64,000 nucleotides of DNA from Streptomyces sp. WZ-12 (GTDB lineage Bacteria; Actinomycetota; Actinomycetes; Streptomycetales; Streptomycetaceae). The notes under the pieces are model-generated. The model saw only the letters and a program-made list of their open reading frames with translations, made no database searches and was not told where the DNA came from. Shown here in pieces: positions 35,331-42,104 of this stretch (position 1 is its first letter; every line of letters starts with the position of its first letter). The stretch spans positions 6,359,001-6,423,000 of the forward strand of contig NZ_CP118574.1 in NCBI RefSeq assembly GCF_028898845.1, written 5' to 3'. Position numbers and translations under genes: made by a program.

Positions 35331-36395
35331 ATGAACGTTGTGACCCCGGCGGGCGGCGGCAGCGTGGCGGACCGCTCCTGGCCGGTCGTGCTGAACACCC
35401 TCCTCGACGGCCACGACCTCACCGCGGACGACACCGCCTGGGTCATGGACCGGATCATGCGCGGCCAGGCCACCGACGCGCAGATCGCCGGCTTCGCGGT
35501 CGCGCTGCGGGCCAAGGGCGAGACGGTCGCGGAGATCTCCGGCCTGGTGCGGACGATGTACGCGCACGCCAGCCTGATCGACGTGCCCGGCCCCAGCGTC
35601 GACATCGTTGGCACCGGCGGCGACGGGGCGAAGACCGTCAACATCTCCACCATGTCGGCGATCGTGGTCGCCGGCACCGGCGCCAAGGTCGTCAAGCACG
35701 GCAGCCGCGCCGCGTCCTCGGCCAGCGGCGCCTCCGACGTGCTGGAGAAGCTGGGCGTCAATCTGGACCTGAGCCCGCGCCGGGTCGTGGAGGTCGCCGA
35801 GGAGGCCGGCATCACCTTCTGCTTCGCGGCCAAGTTCCACCCCGCGCTGCGCCATGTGGCGGCCGCCCGCGGCCAGTTGGGCATCCGCACGACCTTCAAC
35901 GTGCTGGGCCCGCTGACCAACCCCGCCCGGGTCAAGGCCCAGGCCACCGGCGTCGCGGACGCCAAGATGGCGCCGATCCTGGCCGGGGTGCTCGCCGAGC
36001 GCGGCTCCTCCGCGCTGGTCTTCCGCGGCGACGACGGTCTGGACGAGCTGACCACCACCGCCACCTCCCGGGTGTGGATCGTGCGCGACGGCACGGTCCG
36101 CGAGGAGCCGTTCGACCCCCGGGACGTCGGCATCGACCTGGTGCCGGTGACGGCGCTGCGCGGCGCGGACGCGTCGTACAACGCGGAGGTGGCCCGCCGG
36201 CTGCTGGACGGCGAGACCGGCCCGGTGCGGGAGGCGGTGTTGCTCAACGCGGCGGCCGCGCTGGCCGCGTTGGAGCCGTCCGACGCCCCGTTGACCGAGC
36301 GGATCCGGGACGGCCTCGGCCGGGCCGCCGAGTCCCTCGACTCCGGGGCGGCCAAGCGGACCCTGGAGCGCTGGGCGGCGGCCAGCAACGCCTGA
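35331..36395 (+). CDS. trpD: anthranilate phosphoribosyltransferase
   Basis: 354 aa from ATG 35331 with AGGAG about 9 nt upstream. Second step of tryptophan synthesis, joining PRPP to anthranilate. Motifs: [18 protein letters not shown] (PRPP loop), [18 protein letters not shown] and the KFHPALRHV anthranilate site. A GTG reading 39 nt upstream would overlap the proposed -10 TAGGGT, so it is rejected. The gene is away from other trp genes, although an anthranilate synthase fusion lies at the right edge of the window. Confidence 0.95.
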   Translation: MNVVTPAGGGSVADRSWPVVLNTLLDGHDLTADDTAWVMDRIMRGQATDAQIAGFAVALRAKGETVAEISGLVRTMYAHASLIDVPGPSVDIVGTGGDGAKTVNISTMSAIVVAGTGAKVVKHGSRAASSASGASDVLEKLGVNLDLSPRRVVEVAEEAGITFCFAAKFHPALRHVAAARGQLGIRTTFNVLGPLTNPARVKAQATGVADAKMAPILAGVLAERGSSALVFRGDDGLDELTTTATSRVWIVRDGTVREEPFDPRDVGIDLVPVTALRGADASYNAEVARRLLDGETGPVREAVLLNAAAALAALEPSDAPLTERIRDGLGRAAESLDSGAAKRTLERWAAASNA

Positions 36396-36417
36396 CGGCC
36401 GCGGATGTGACGCAGGT

Positions 36418-36452
36418 CCCGGTCCGGAATGCGGACCGGGGCTTGCGCCCCG
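36418..36452 (+). terminator. tandem hairpins after trpD
   Basis: CCCGGTCC (36418-36425) pairs with GGACCGGG (36433-36440), followed at once by GGGG-cttgcg-CCCC. They end trpD just before the SAM-IV leader. Confidence 0.6.
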
Positions 36453-36479
36453 AAGATCGTGTGGCATGATTCATGCCCA

Positions 36480-36590
36480 GGTCACGAGTGACAGCGACAC
36501 AGGCCCCGGCCCGCTGTCCGGCAACCCTCCTTCCGTGGCGGGGTGCCCCGGGTGATGACCAGGCCGCAGGCAGCGAGGTCTGCGGCAAGC
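36480..36590 (+). ncRNA. SAM-IV riboswitch
   Basis: The conserved SAM-IV core is readable in order: GGTCACGAGTGACAGCGACA at 36480-36499, CCCCGGC, GCTGTCCGGCAACCCTCC, then GTGGCGGGGTGCCCCGGG and TGATGACCAGGCC. P1 is GGTCA (36480-36484) with TGACC (36556-36560). The 3' hairpin GCCGCAG (36563-36569) with CTGCGGC (36580-36586) matches the extra SAM-IV stem. SAM-IV riboswitches are known from actinobacteria upstream of sulfur-metabolism genes and turn expression off when S-adenosylmethionine is abundant. The gene it precedes is a SufS-like PLP enzyme. Confidence 0.9.
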
Positions 36591-36592
36591 GC

Positions 36593-36625
36593 GGATCCCT
36601 CGCCAGGGATCCTGGTCCCCGAGGG
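36593..36625 (+). promoter_or_regulatory. alternative pairing after the riboswitch (expression platform)
   Basis: GGATCCCT (36593-36600) pairs with AGGGATCC (36605-36612). The same CCCTC (36597-36601) can instead pair with GAGGG (36621-36625), which is the ribosome site of the short leader ORF. The two pairings exclude each other, as expected for a translational switch. Confidence 0.55.
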
Positions 36626-36635
36626 AGCTACCCCC

Positions 36636-36656
36636 GTGATGCAGCGAATGCGCTAG
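36636..36656 (+). CDS. candidate six-codon Met-rich leader peptide
   Basis: GTG ATG CAG CGA ATG CGC TAG follows GAGGGAG by 8 nt, ideal spacing. It would encode Met-Met-Gln-Arg-Met-Arg. Three of six residues are Met, straight after a SAM sensor, which suggests a leader ORF reading methionine supply. It is too short to prove by composition; it ends 145 nt before the SufS-like gene. Confidence 0.4.
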   Translation: MMQRMR

Positions 36657-36801
36657 GGCCGTCGGCCCCGTTCCCGCGCTCCTCAGCTCTTCTCTCCTTT
36701 CACACCGCGGTGCCGTGCCCGGCCGTTCCTCCGCGCCCCTCCCGGGCTCCCGAGGACGCCCCCACCGCGGTGAACTCGCTTACCTCTCACGGGAGTTCGC
36801 C

Positions 36802-38172
36802 ATGTCTGTTTCCGCCGTTGCCGCCGACCGCGCCGTCTGCGCCCCGCTGCCCGTGCTGGGACGGGACGTCACCGTCCCGCTGGTGACCGGCGGCGAGGCC
36901 GGTTACGCCGCGCTGGACTACGCCGCCAGCGCCCCCGCGCTCCAGCGGGTCTGGGACGACGTGGCCGGCTACGCGCCGTACTACGGCAGCGTCCACCGCG
37001 GTGCCGGCTACCTCTCTCAACTCTCCACCGACCTCTTCGAGAACAGCCGCAAGACGGTCGCCGACTTCCTCGGCTGCCGCCCCGACGACCAGCTCGTCTT
37101 CACCCGCTCCACCACCGACTCGCTGAACCTGCTGGCCGCCGCTCTGCCGCAGGGCACCCGGGTGTTCGTCTTCGAGACCGAGCACCACGCCTCGCTGCTG
37201 CCCTGGGAGCGCCGCGCGGACCTGGCCGTGACGTACCTCAACGCGCCGCGCACCCCGCGGCAGGCGGTGGACGCCCTGGAGCAGGCGCTGGCCGCCCGCG
37301 AGCCGTACGGCCCCGCGCTGGTGTGCGTCACCGGCGCCTCGAACGTGACCGGGGAGCTGTGGCCGGTACGGGAGTTGGCGGCCGCCGCGCACGCCCACGG
37401 CGCCCGGATCGTGCTGGACGCGGCCCAACTCGCCCCGCACCACCCGGTGGACCTCGCCGAACTCGACGTCGACTGGGTCGCGTTCTCCGGCCACAAGCTG
37501 TACGCGCCGTTCGGCGCAGGGGTGTTGGCCGGCCGCGCCGACTGGCTCCAGGACGCCGATCCGTACCTGGCCGGCGGCGGCGCCAGCCGCACGGTGGCCC
37601 GACGGGCCGACGGCGGGGTGGACGTCGAGTGGCACACCACCGCCGCCCGGCACGAGGCCGGATCCCCCAACGTCATCGGCGCCTACGCCATCGCCTCCGC
37701 CTGCCGGGCGCTCACCGAGGCCGGTTTCGACGGCCTCGTCGCCCGCGAACAGGAGCTGATCGCCCAGGTCCGGGCGGGCCTGGCCGATGTCCCCGAGGTC
37801 CGGATCCTCTCCCTCTTCGGCGCCGACGCGCCGCGCGTCGGCGTCCTCTCCTTCGTCGTCGACGGCTGGAACAGCTCGCACTTCGCCGCGGCCCTCTCCG
37901 CGGAGTACGGGATCGGCGTCCGCGACGGCCTGTTCTGCGCGCACCCCCTGGTCCGCACGCTCCTGGGCAGCGCCCCCCAGGACCCGGGCGAGTGCGGCGC
38001 CCCCGAGGCGGCCCCCGGCGAACGCTCCCTGAACGCGATCCGCGTCAGCTTCGGGGCGGGGACGCCGGACGAGCACATCGCCCGGTTCGTCCGGGCGGTC
38101 CGGGAACTCGTCGCCGACGGCGCACGGTGGAAGTACCGGGTGGAGGACGGCCGTTGCGTGCCCTGCGCGTAG
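36802..38172 (+). CDS. SufS-like aminotransferase class V (cysteine desulfurase-like)
   Basis: 456 aa, ATG 36802 with GGGAG about 7 nt upstream. PLP Lys232 is in VAFSGHKLYAPFGAGVL, PLP Asp in IVLDAAQLAPHHPVDL, and the Cys of the desulfurase lobe is Cys379 in VRDGLFCAHP, matching the SufS-type R-x-G-x-x-C-A-x-P pattern. The protein ends in RCVPC (Cys452, Cys455), a possible second sulfur relay or metal site. It is not next to suf genes. Because a SAM-IV riboswitch precedes it, it should act in sulfur amino acid supply, perhaps on cysteine, homocysteine or a related thiol. Cysteine desulfurase activity itself is inference. Confidence 0.88.
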   Translation: MSVSAVAADRAVCAPLPVLGRDVTVPLVTGGEAGYAALDYAASAPALQRVWDDVAGYAPYYGSVHRGAGYLSQLSTDLFENSRKTVADFLGCRPDDQLVFTRSTTDSLNLLAAALPQGTRVFVFETEHHASLLPWERRADLAVTYLNAPRTPRQAVDALEQALAAREPYGPALVCVTGASNVTGELWPVRELAAAAHAHGARIVLDAAQLAPHHPVDLAELDVDWVAFSGHKLYAPFGAGVLAGRADWLQDADPYLAGGGASRTVARRADGGVDVEWHTTAARHEAGSPNVIGAYAIASACRALTEAGFDGLVAREQELIAQVRAGLADVPEVRILSLFGADAPRVGVLSFVVDGWNSSHFAAALSAEYGIGVRDGLFCAHPLVRTLLGSAPQDPGECGAPEAAPGERSLNAIRVSFGAGTPDEHIARFVRAVRELVADGARWKYRVEDGRCVPCA

Positions 38173-38345
38173 CGCAGGTTGTTTCTTCCCACGTTGTCGG
38201 CTCTCCCGCCGCGCGGGTTGCTGTTCTTTGCGCCTTGCGGCGCGGGGCGGTCCGCTGCCGGTCCGCTGCGCGGGGCGGGCCGACGTGTCCGCTGCGCGGG
38301 GCGGGTGGGGTTGTTGTCCGCTGCGCGGGGCTGTTGGGGTGCGGT

Positions 38346-38416
38346 GACGGGCCTGCGGGGTGGGTGTGCAGGACTGCTTCGCTTTACGTCCTGCACACCC
38401 ACCCCTCCGGCCCGTC
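38346..38416. repeat. left hairpin of the composite element
   Basis: GACGGGCC (38346-38353) pairs with GGCCCGTC (38409-38416). A perfect 18-bp inner stem joins 38357-38374 (GGGGTGGGTGTGCAGGAC) to 38388-38405. The loop is TGCTTCGCTTTAC. The scaffold and loop equal those of the right hairpin, but the middle of the stem differs with pairing kept. Confidence 0.9.
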
Positions 38417-38494
38417 CCCTCCCGTTGGGGGTGGGTGAAAAACGGTGGGTGCCACGTCCTGTCGGTGGGTCAACTCGGGCCGCTGGGTTGAGTG

Positions 38495-38718
38495 GTGACC
38501 GTCAGAGGACGCATGAGCTTGAGCGGTGACCGTGAGGGGACGCGTGAGGCTGGGTGGTGACGGTCAGAGGACGCGTGAGCTTGAGTGGTGACCGTGAGGG
38601 GACGCGTGAGGCTGGGTGGTGACCGTAAGAAGACGTATGAGCCTGCGCGGTGACGGTCAGAGGACGTGTGAGCTTGAGTGGTGACCGTAAGAGGACAGGT
38701 GGCCCGAGCGCCCGGGCG
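38495..38718. repeat. 31-bp tandem repeat array, seven units
   Basis: Six units of exactly 31 bp start at 38495, 38526, 38557, 38588, 38619 and 38650; a seventh, extended and diverged, starts at 38681. Each opens GTGACCGT or GTGACGGT, continues AGAGGACG or GGGGACGCG, and ends TGAGCTTGAGTG or TGAGGCTGGGTG; the two endings alternate in units 1-4. Half-units lie on each side. Period 31 is not a multiple of 3, so the open frames across it are not coding. There are no unique spacers, so this is not CRISPR. Confidence 0.92.
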
Positions 38719-38780
38719 GCGACCGTCAGCGGACCACAGTGGCCAGCCCCATCCCAGAGAAATCCACCCACCCAACGGGA

Positions 38781-38857
38781 GGTGACGGGCCGGAGGGGGC
38801 GATATGCCAGACGTAAAGCGAAGCAGTCTGGCATATCGCCCCCTCCGGCCCGTCACC
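38781..38857. repeat. right hairpin of the composite element: perfect 32-bp stem
   Basis: Positions 38781-38812 are exactly complementary to 38826-38857 (outer GGTGACGGGCCGGAGGGG, inner GCGATATGCCA, then GAC) with the 13-nt loop GTAAAGCGAAGCA. It is the longest perfect stem in the window. The AT-containing inner arm ATATGCCA is unlike the surrounding GC-rich DNA. Confidence 0.95.
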
Positions 38858-38968
38858 GCAACCCGACAGCCCCGCGCAGCGGACCAACGCGCTTGCGCCG
38901 CAGGCGCAAAGACAGCAACCCCCACGGCGGGACGGCCGACAACGTGGGAAGCCAAGCCCAGCGCAGCG

Positions 38969-39250
38969 TCACGCGTCGAGGCCGATGGAAAACGCCGTCT
39001 CAAGGTCGTGTTGTGAATACGTGCGGAACGCGATGTGCGTCTCGGTGGAGGCGACGCCGGGGACCTTGCTGATGCGGCCGGGGATGACGTCCGCGAGGTC
39101 GTCGTGGTGGGCGACCCGGACCATCGCGATGAGGTCGTGGGCGCCGGTGACCGAGTAGACCTCGCTGACGCCTTCCAGCGCGGCGATCTGCTCGGCGATC
39201 TCCGGGATCTGGTCCACGCTGGTCTTGATGAGCACGATCGACGTGATCAC
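38969..39250 (-). CDS. Lrp/AsnC ligand-binding domain protein (no HTH)
   Basis: 93 aa from GTG 39250 with GAGGAAG about 10 nt upstream. It is only the RAM/AsnC_trans_reg effector domain: beta-strand ITSIVLIKTSVDQIPEIAEQI, then GVSEVYSVTGAHDLIAMVRV with the ligand-pocket glycine and Asp, and a C-terminal TETHIAFRTYSQ. It lacks the N-terminal DNA-binding helices of Lrp. Its start overlaps the rhomboid stop by 4 nt (GTGA), so they are co-translated. It may bind amino acids and form rings with full-length Lrp proteins. Confidence 0.9.
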   Translation of the reverse strand: MITSIVLIKTSVDQIPEIAEQIAALEGVSEVYSVTGAHDLIAMVRVAHHDDLADVIPGRISKVPGVASTETHIAFRTYSQHDLETAFSIGLDA

Positions 39251-39978
39251 GGCTGGCTCTCTTCCTCGGCCGACGGTCCATTGCCCCTGGTGGCCCCCAG
39301 AGTATCCCGCCCGTAGCGGGCCCATGCGTAGAGGAAGCCGAGGGCGAAGCCGACGACGTGGGCGAGGTAGGCGACGCCGGGGCCGGCCGGGTCGTGCTGG
39401 GCGGCCTGCCACTGGAGGCAGAACCAGAAGAGCAGCACGATCCAGGCGGGGAAGCGCAGGGGGAGGAAGAACAGGAACGGGAAGAGGCTGGTGACCCGGG
39501 CCCGGGGGAAGAGGAAGAGGAAGGCGCCGAGGACACCGGAGATCGAGCCGGAGGCGCCGACCAGGGTCTGGTCCGAGTGCGCGTGCGCGGCCGCGTAGCC
39601 GATCAGGGCGAGGTAGCCGACGGCCAGGTAGAAGACGGTGAAGGGGAGCCGGCCCATCCGGGTCTCGGTCATGCCGCCGAAGACGTACAGGAACAGGACG
39701 TTGCCGAGCAGGTGCAGCCAGCTCCCGTGCACGAAGAGCGCGGTGAGCGGGGTGAGCAGGGCTTGGGGGGAGCCCCTCCACAGTTCGAGCGGAATCACGC
39801 CCCAGTGCGCGAAGTAGGCGTTCTGGGCGCGGAGCAGGGCGGCGCCGGTGCCGTAGGTCCGCAGCAGGCCGGAGGCGGGGCCGAGCACGAAGAGCGTGCA
39901 GCACAGCGCGATCAGCACGTTCGTCATCCGTGAGAACACCGCGCGCAGCGAGTGGGCGGGGTGGGCCGGCGCCGTCAT
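39247..39978 (-). CDS. rhomboid family intramembrane serine protease
   Basis: 243 aa from ATG 39978. Six or more membrane helices. Nucleophile Ser143 is in TLVGASGSISGVLGAF (GxSG), the catalytic His207 in YLAHVVGFALGF, and the conserved oxyanion Asn-His region in SWLHLLGNVLFLYVFGG. It cleaves membrane proteins within the bilayer; substrates unknown. Transcribed before the Lrp-domain gene with a 4-nt overlap. It is divergent from the zinc-ribbon gene. Unlike the rhomboid-like protein at 4230-4946 it has full catalytic residues. Confidence 0.93.
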   Translation of the reverse strand: MTAPAHPAHSLRAVFSRMTNVLIALCCTLFVLGPASGLLRTYGTGAALLRAQNAYFAHWGVIPLELWRGSPQALLTPLTALFVHGSWLHLLGNVLFLYVFGGMTETRMGRLPFTVFYLAVGYLALIGYAAAHAHSDQTLVGASGSISGVLGAFLFLFPRARVTSLFPFLFFLPLRFPAWIVLLFWFCLQWQAAQHDPAGPGVAYLAHVVGFALGFLYAWARYGRDTLGATRGNGPSAEEESQP

Positions 39979-40164
39979 GAAGTGATCATGGCGCAATGCG
40001 GGCACACGGGACAGAGTGCCTCGCCGCGTCCCGGCTTCCGGGCGGGCCCGCGCCGGCCCCCTGCCAGGCCGTAGGGTTACAGGCAGTACCTTGCGTATTT
40101 CCGCAGTCCGGCGGCGCACCCGCGCGGGGCGCACCGCAGCACGAGTACGAAAGAGGACGACACG

Positions 40165-40404
40165 ATGGCTGTTCCCCTGCCGACGGCGGAAACCCGGTGG
40201 CGCTGTGTGCTCTGTGGCAATCTCACCCGGTTTGATGTGACCCGCCGGTCCAAGGTGGTGGAGTACGTGCACCTGGATCTGGCCGGTGAGCCGTCGGTGG
40301 AGGAGCGCGAGGTCGTCAGCGAGACCGTGGAGTCCGTGCGCTGCCGCTGGTGCAACGCGGTCGACCAGATCGAGCTGGTGGACCGTCCGGGCGCGAGCGC
40401 CTGA
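40165..40404 (+). CDS. small zinc-ribbon protein
   Basis: 79 aa, ATG 40165 with GAGG about 8 nt upstream. Two CxxC knuckles, RWRCVLCGNLTRFDV and VRCRWCNAVD, about 40 residues apart, form a zinc ribbon. Between them is an acidic loop (EPSVEEREVVSETVES). The first part resembles ribbons that bind nucleic acid or replication proteins, but no specific family was recognised. It precedes the NYN-domain gene by 18 nt on the same strand, so the two are probably one operon with an RNA-linked role. Confidence 0.85.
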   Translation: MAVPLPTAETRWRCVLCGNLTRFDVTRRSKVVEYVHLDLAGEPSVEEREVVSETVESVRCRWCNAVDQIELVDRPGASA

Positions 40405-40422
40405 GATCGGAGCGATGCAGCC

Positions 40423-41796
40423 GTGGTGGAACGTCCAGAAGGGGAGCTGGGGGCGGAGCGTGCGGACGCGCCCGGAGGGGTGGCCGACGAGGTGCTCGAT
40501 CAGCCACTGCCCGAGGGCGTACGGCGCCGCGTCGTGGCGCTCACCGCGGAGTGGTTCGGGGCGCTGACGGTCTCCGAACTCCCGCCCCCCTTGCGGCAGT
40601 ACGCCCGTTTCACCCCGACCCGTCGGGCCAAGTTCGCCGGGAACGCGATGGCCGCGGCGCTGGAGGGCGACGCCGTGTTCCGGCAGCGGATCGCGGGCAA
40701 GCTGCGGCAGGCGCAGCCGGAGCTCGCCGAGGCGCTGGAGCAGGGGACCCTGCCGGCCGCCGCCGATCCGCTGGACGTCGCGGCGGCGGCGTACGTGCTG
40801 CGGCCCGAGGGCTGGGTCAAGCTGGTCGCGGCGGCCGGCGAGGAGGCGCAGCGGGCGCGCGCCGAGCGGGCCGGCGAGGAGGCCGAGCGGGAGTTGGCCC
40901 GGCTGCGCGAGGAGTTGGCGCAGGCGCGCGGCGAGGCGCGCGGCGAGGCGGACCGGGTCCGGGCGGATCTGGAGGCGGCCCGCAAGGAGAACGAGTCGTT
41001 GCAGCGGAAGCTGCGCAGCGCGCTCAGCGACATCCGGCGCGGGGAGGCCGCGGTCCGCAAGGTCGAGGCCGCGCTGGCCGAGGTCCGGGAGCGGGCGGCG
41101 ACCGACAAGGCGGCGGCGGACAGCGAGGTGCGCCGGTTCAAGGCGCGGATCGCGGAGGCCGAGGCGGCGTTGGAGGCCAGTCGGCGGTCGGCCCGCGAGG
41201 GGCGCAGCGTGGAGGACATGCGGCTGCGGCTGCTGTTGGACACGGTGTTGGACGCGGCGCAGGGGCTGCGCCGGGAGTTGGCGCTGCCGCCCGCGGCGGG
41301 GCGTCCCGCGGACACCGTCGAGGCGGTCGAGCCGGGCCGGATGACGCCCAAGGACATCGCGACCCGGGCGCTGTCGGAGACCGATCCGGCGCTGCTGGAC
41401 CAACTCCTGGCGCTGCCCCAGGCGCATCTGGTCGTCGACGGCTACAACGTCACCAAGACCGGCTATCCGACGATGCCGTTGGAGAAGCAGCGGCTGCGGC
41501 TGCTGGGCGGGTTGGCGGTGCTGGCGGCCCAGACCGGTGCGGAGATGACGTGCGTCTTCGACGGGGCGGAGTTGGCCGCGCCGGTGTTGTTGGCGCCGCC
41601 GCGCGGGGTGCGGGTGCTGTTCAGCAAACCGGGCGTGACGGCCGACGAGTTGATCCGGCAGCTGGTGCGGGCCGAGCCGGCGGGCCGCCCGGTGGTGGTG
41701 GTCTCCTCGGACCGTGAGGTGGCCGACGGGGTCGCCAAGGCGGGGGCCCGGCCGGTGGCATCCGCCTTGCTGCTCAAGCGACTTGCCCGAACCTGA
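40423..41796 (+). CDS. NYN-domain (PIN-like) putative RNase with coiled coil
   Basis: 457 aa from GTG 40423. Residues 30-130 are an alpha-helical N-terminal domain with RQYARFTPTRRAKFAGN. Residues 135-280 form a long Ala/Arg/Glu coiled coil. The C-terminal 160 residues are a NYN (YacP-like) nuclease domain: AHLVVDGYNVTKTGYPT with the first metal Asp and Asn, MTCVFDGAE with the second Asp, and VVVVSSDREVADGVAKAGA with the last acidic pair. It may process RNA or tRNA with the upstream zinc-ribbon protein. Substrate not known. Confidence 0.9.
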   Translation: MVERPEGELGAERADAPGGVADEVLDQPLPEGVRRRVVALTAEWFGALTVSELPPPLRQYARFTPTRRAKFAGNAMAAALEGDAVFRQRIAGKLRQAQPELAEALEQGTLPAAADPLDVAAAAYVLRPEGWVKLVAAAGEEAQRARAERAGEEAERELARLREELAQARGEARGEADRVRADLEAARKENESLQRKLRSALSDIRRGEAAVRKVEAALAEVRERAATDKAAADSEVRRFKARIAEAEAALEASRRSAREGRSVEDMRLRLLLDTVLDAAQGLRRELALPPAAGRPADTVEAVEPGRMTPKDIATRALSETDPALLDQLLALPQAHLVVDGYNVTKTGYPTMPLEKQRLRLLGGLAVLAAQTGAEMTCVFDGAELAAPVLLAPPRGVRVLFSKPGVTADELIRQLVRAEPAGRPVVVVSSDREVADGVAKAGARPVASALLLKRLART

Positions 41797-42104
41797 CATT
41801 TCACACCCAGACCGGAATATCGCCGGGGGCATGCGCCCGCGCTTCGTATCGGAGCGTCAAATGCCGCTTACTGGCCGTGTGATGTTGGTAAAAGTTGGGG
41901 GCGACGGTGCAGAAATTCCCCGTGAGGATTTGAAGCGATCACAACTCGGTTACTAAGGTCGGGCCTCGAACCTTCATACAGGTGATCATCCACCCGGGAC
42001 GGTCAGTGAAGGTACCGCCGAGTCCGCGGCGTTCGCGCGGAGCCGGGGACCCCAAGCTCCCCCCACTCCCGGTAGGCGGCTGGAGGAAGAAGGAGCTCGC
42101 CCCC
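41797..42104 (+). promoter_or_regulatory. long leader region of the first NlpC/P60 gene
   Basis: A 308-bp gap. A promoter is likely near 41945-41960, where TTACTAAGG in the stretch CTCGGTTACTAAGG gives a TACTAA-type -10. The next 145 nt would be untranslated leader and contain the ydaO-like motif at 42011-42080. The 41797-41940 part is relatively AT-rich for this genome (GTTGGTAAAAGTTGG, GAAATTCCCC), with no gene. Confidence 0.5.
42011..42080 (+). ncRNA. ydaO-like (c-di-AMP) leader motif, apparently incomplete
   Basis: The leader reads GCCGAGTCCGCGG, hairpin, then GAGCCGGGGACCCC and GGTAGG, the 5' half of the ydaO/yuaA c-di-AMP riboswitch as known from Streptomyces cell-wall hydrolase genes. 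CCGCC (42015-42019) pairs with GGCGG (42075-42079); CCGCG and CGCGG make the inner hairpin. The expected GGGGTGAATC and the later GAACCCGTCAGCTAAC are absent. It precedes an NlpC/P60 gene, the usual context. It may be decayed, a minimal variant, or a misread. Confidence 0.4.

Larger units (their letters stand above)
38185..38951. repeat. composite repeat element with inverted arms
   Basis: This stretch fills the gap between two convergent genes and has no acceptable gene. The outermost 17 nt, CTTCCCACGTTGTCGGC (38185-38201), recur exactly inverted at 38935-38951. Going inward both sides share, inverted, GGGTTGCTGT..TTTGCGCCT..GCGGCGC, copies of GTCCGCTGCGCGGGGC (several on the left, one on the right), GGTGACGGGCC, a large hairpin and CTCCCGTTGGG..TGGGTG. 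Arms are about 250 and 185 nt. The centre (38495-38718) is a 31-bp tandem array. No transposase gene or clear target duplication is seen, so it may be a non-autonomous element or a structured RNA pair. Confidence 0.85.

Noticed and set aside
33492..36467. Long minus-strand open frame opposite qcrB and trpD
   Set aside because: Antisense to conserved genes and without domain content.
38495..38718. CRISPR array
   Set aside because: Units are contiguous 31-bp repeats without unique spacers, and no cas gene is present.
38470..39072. Open frames on both strands through the tandem array
   Set aside because: The 31-bp period rotates the frame, no ribosome site is present and the protein is only rearranged repeat peptides.
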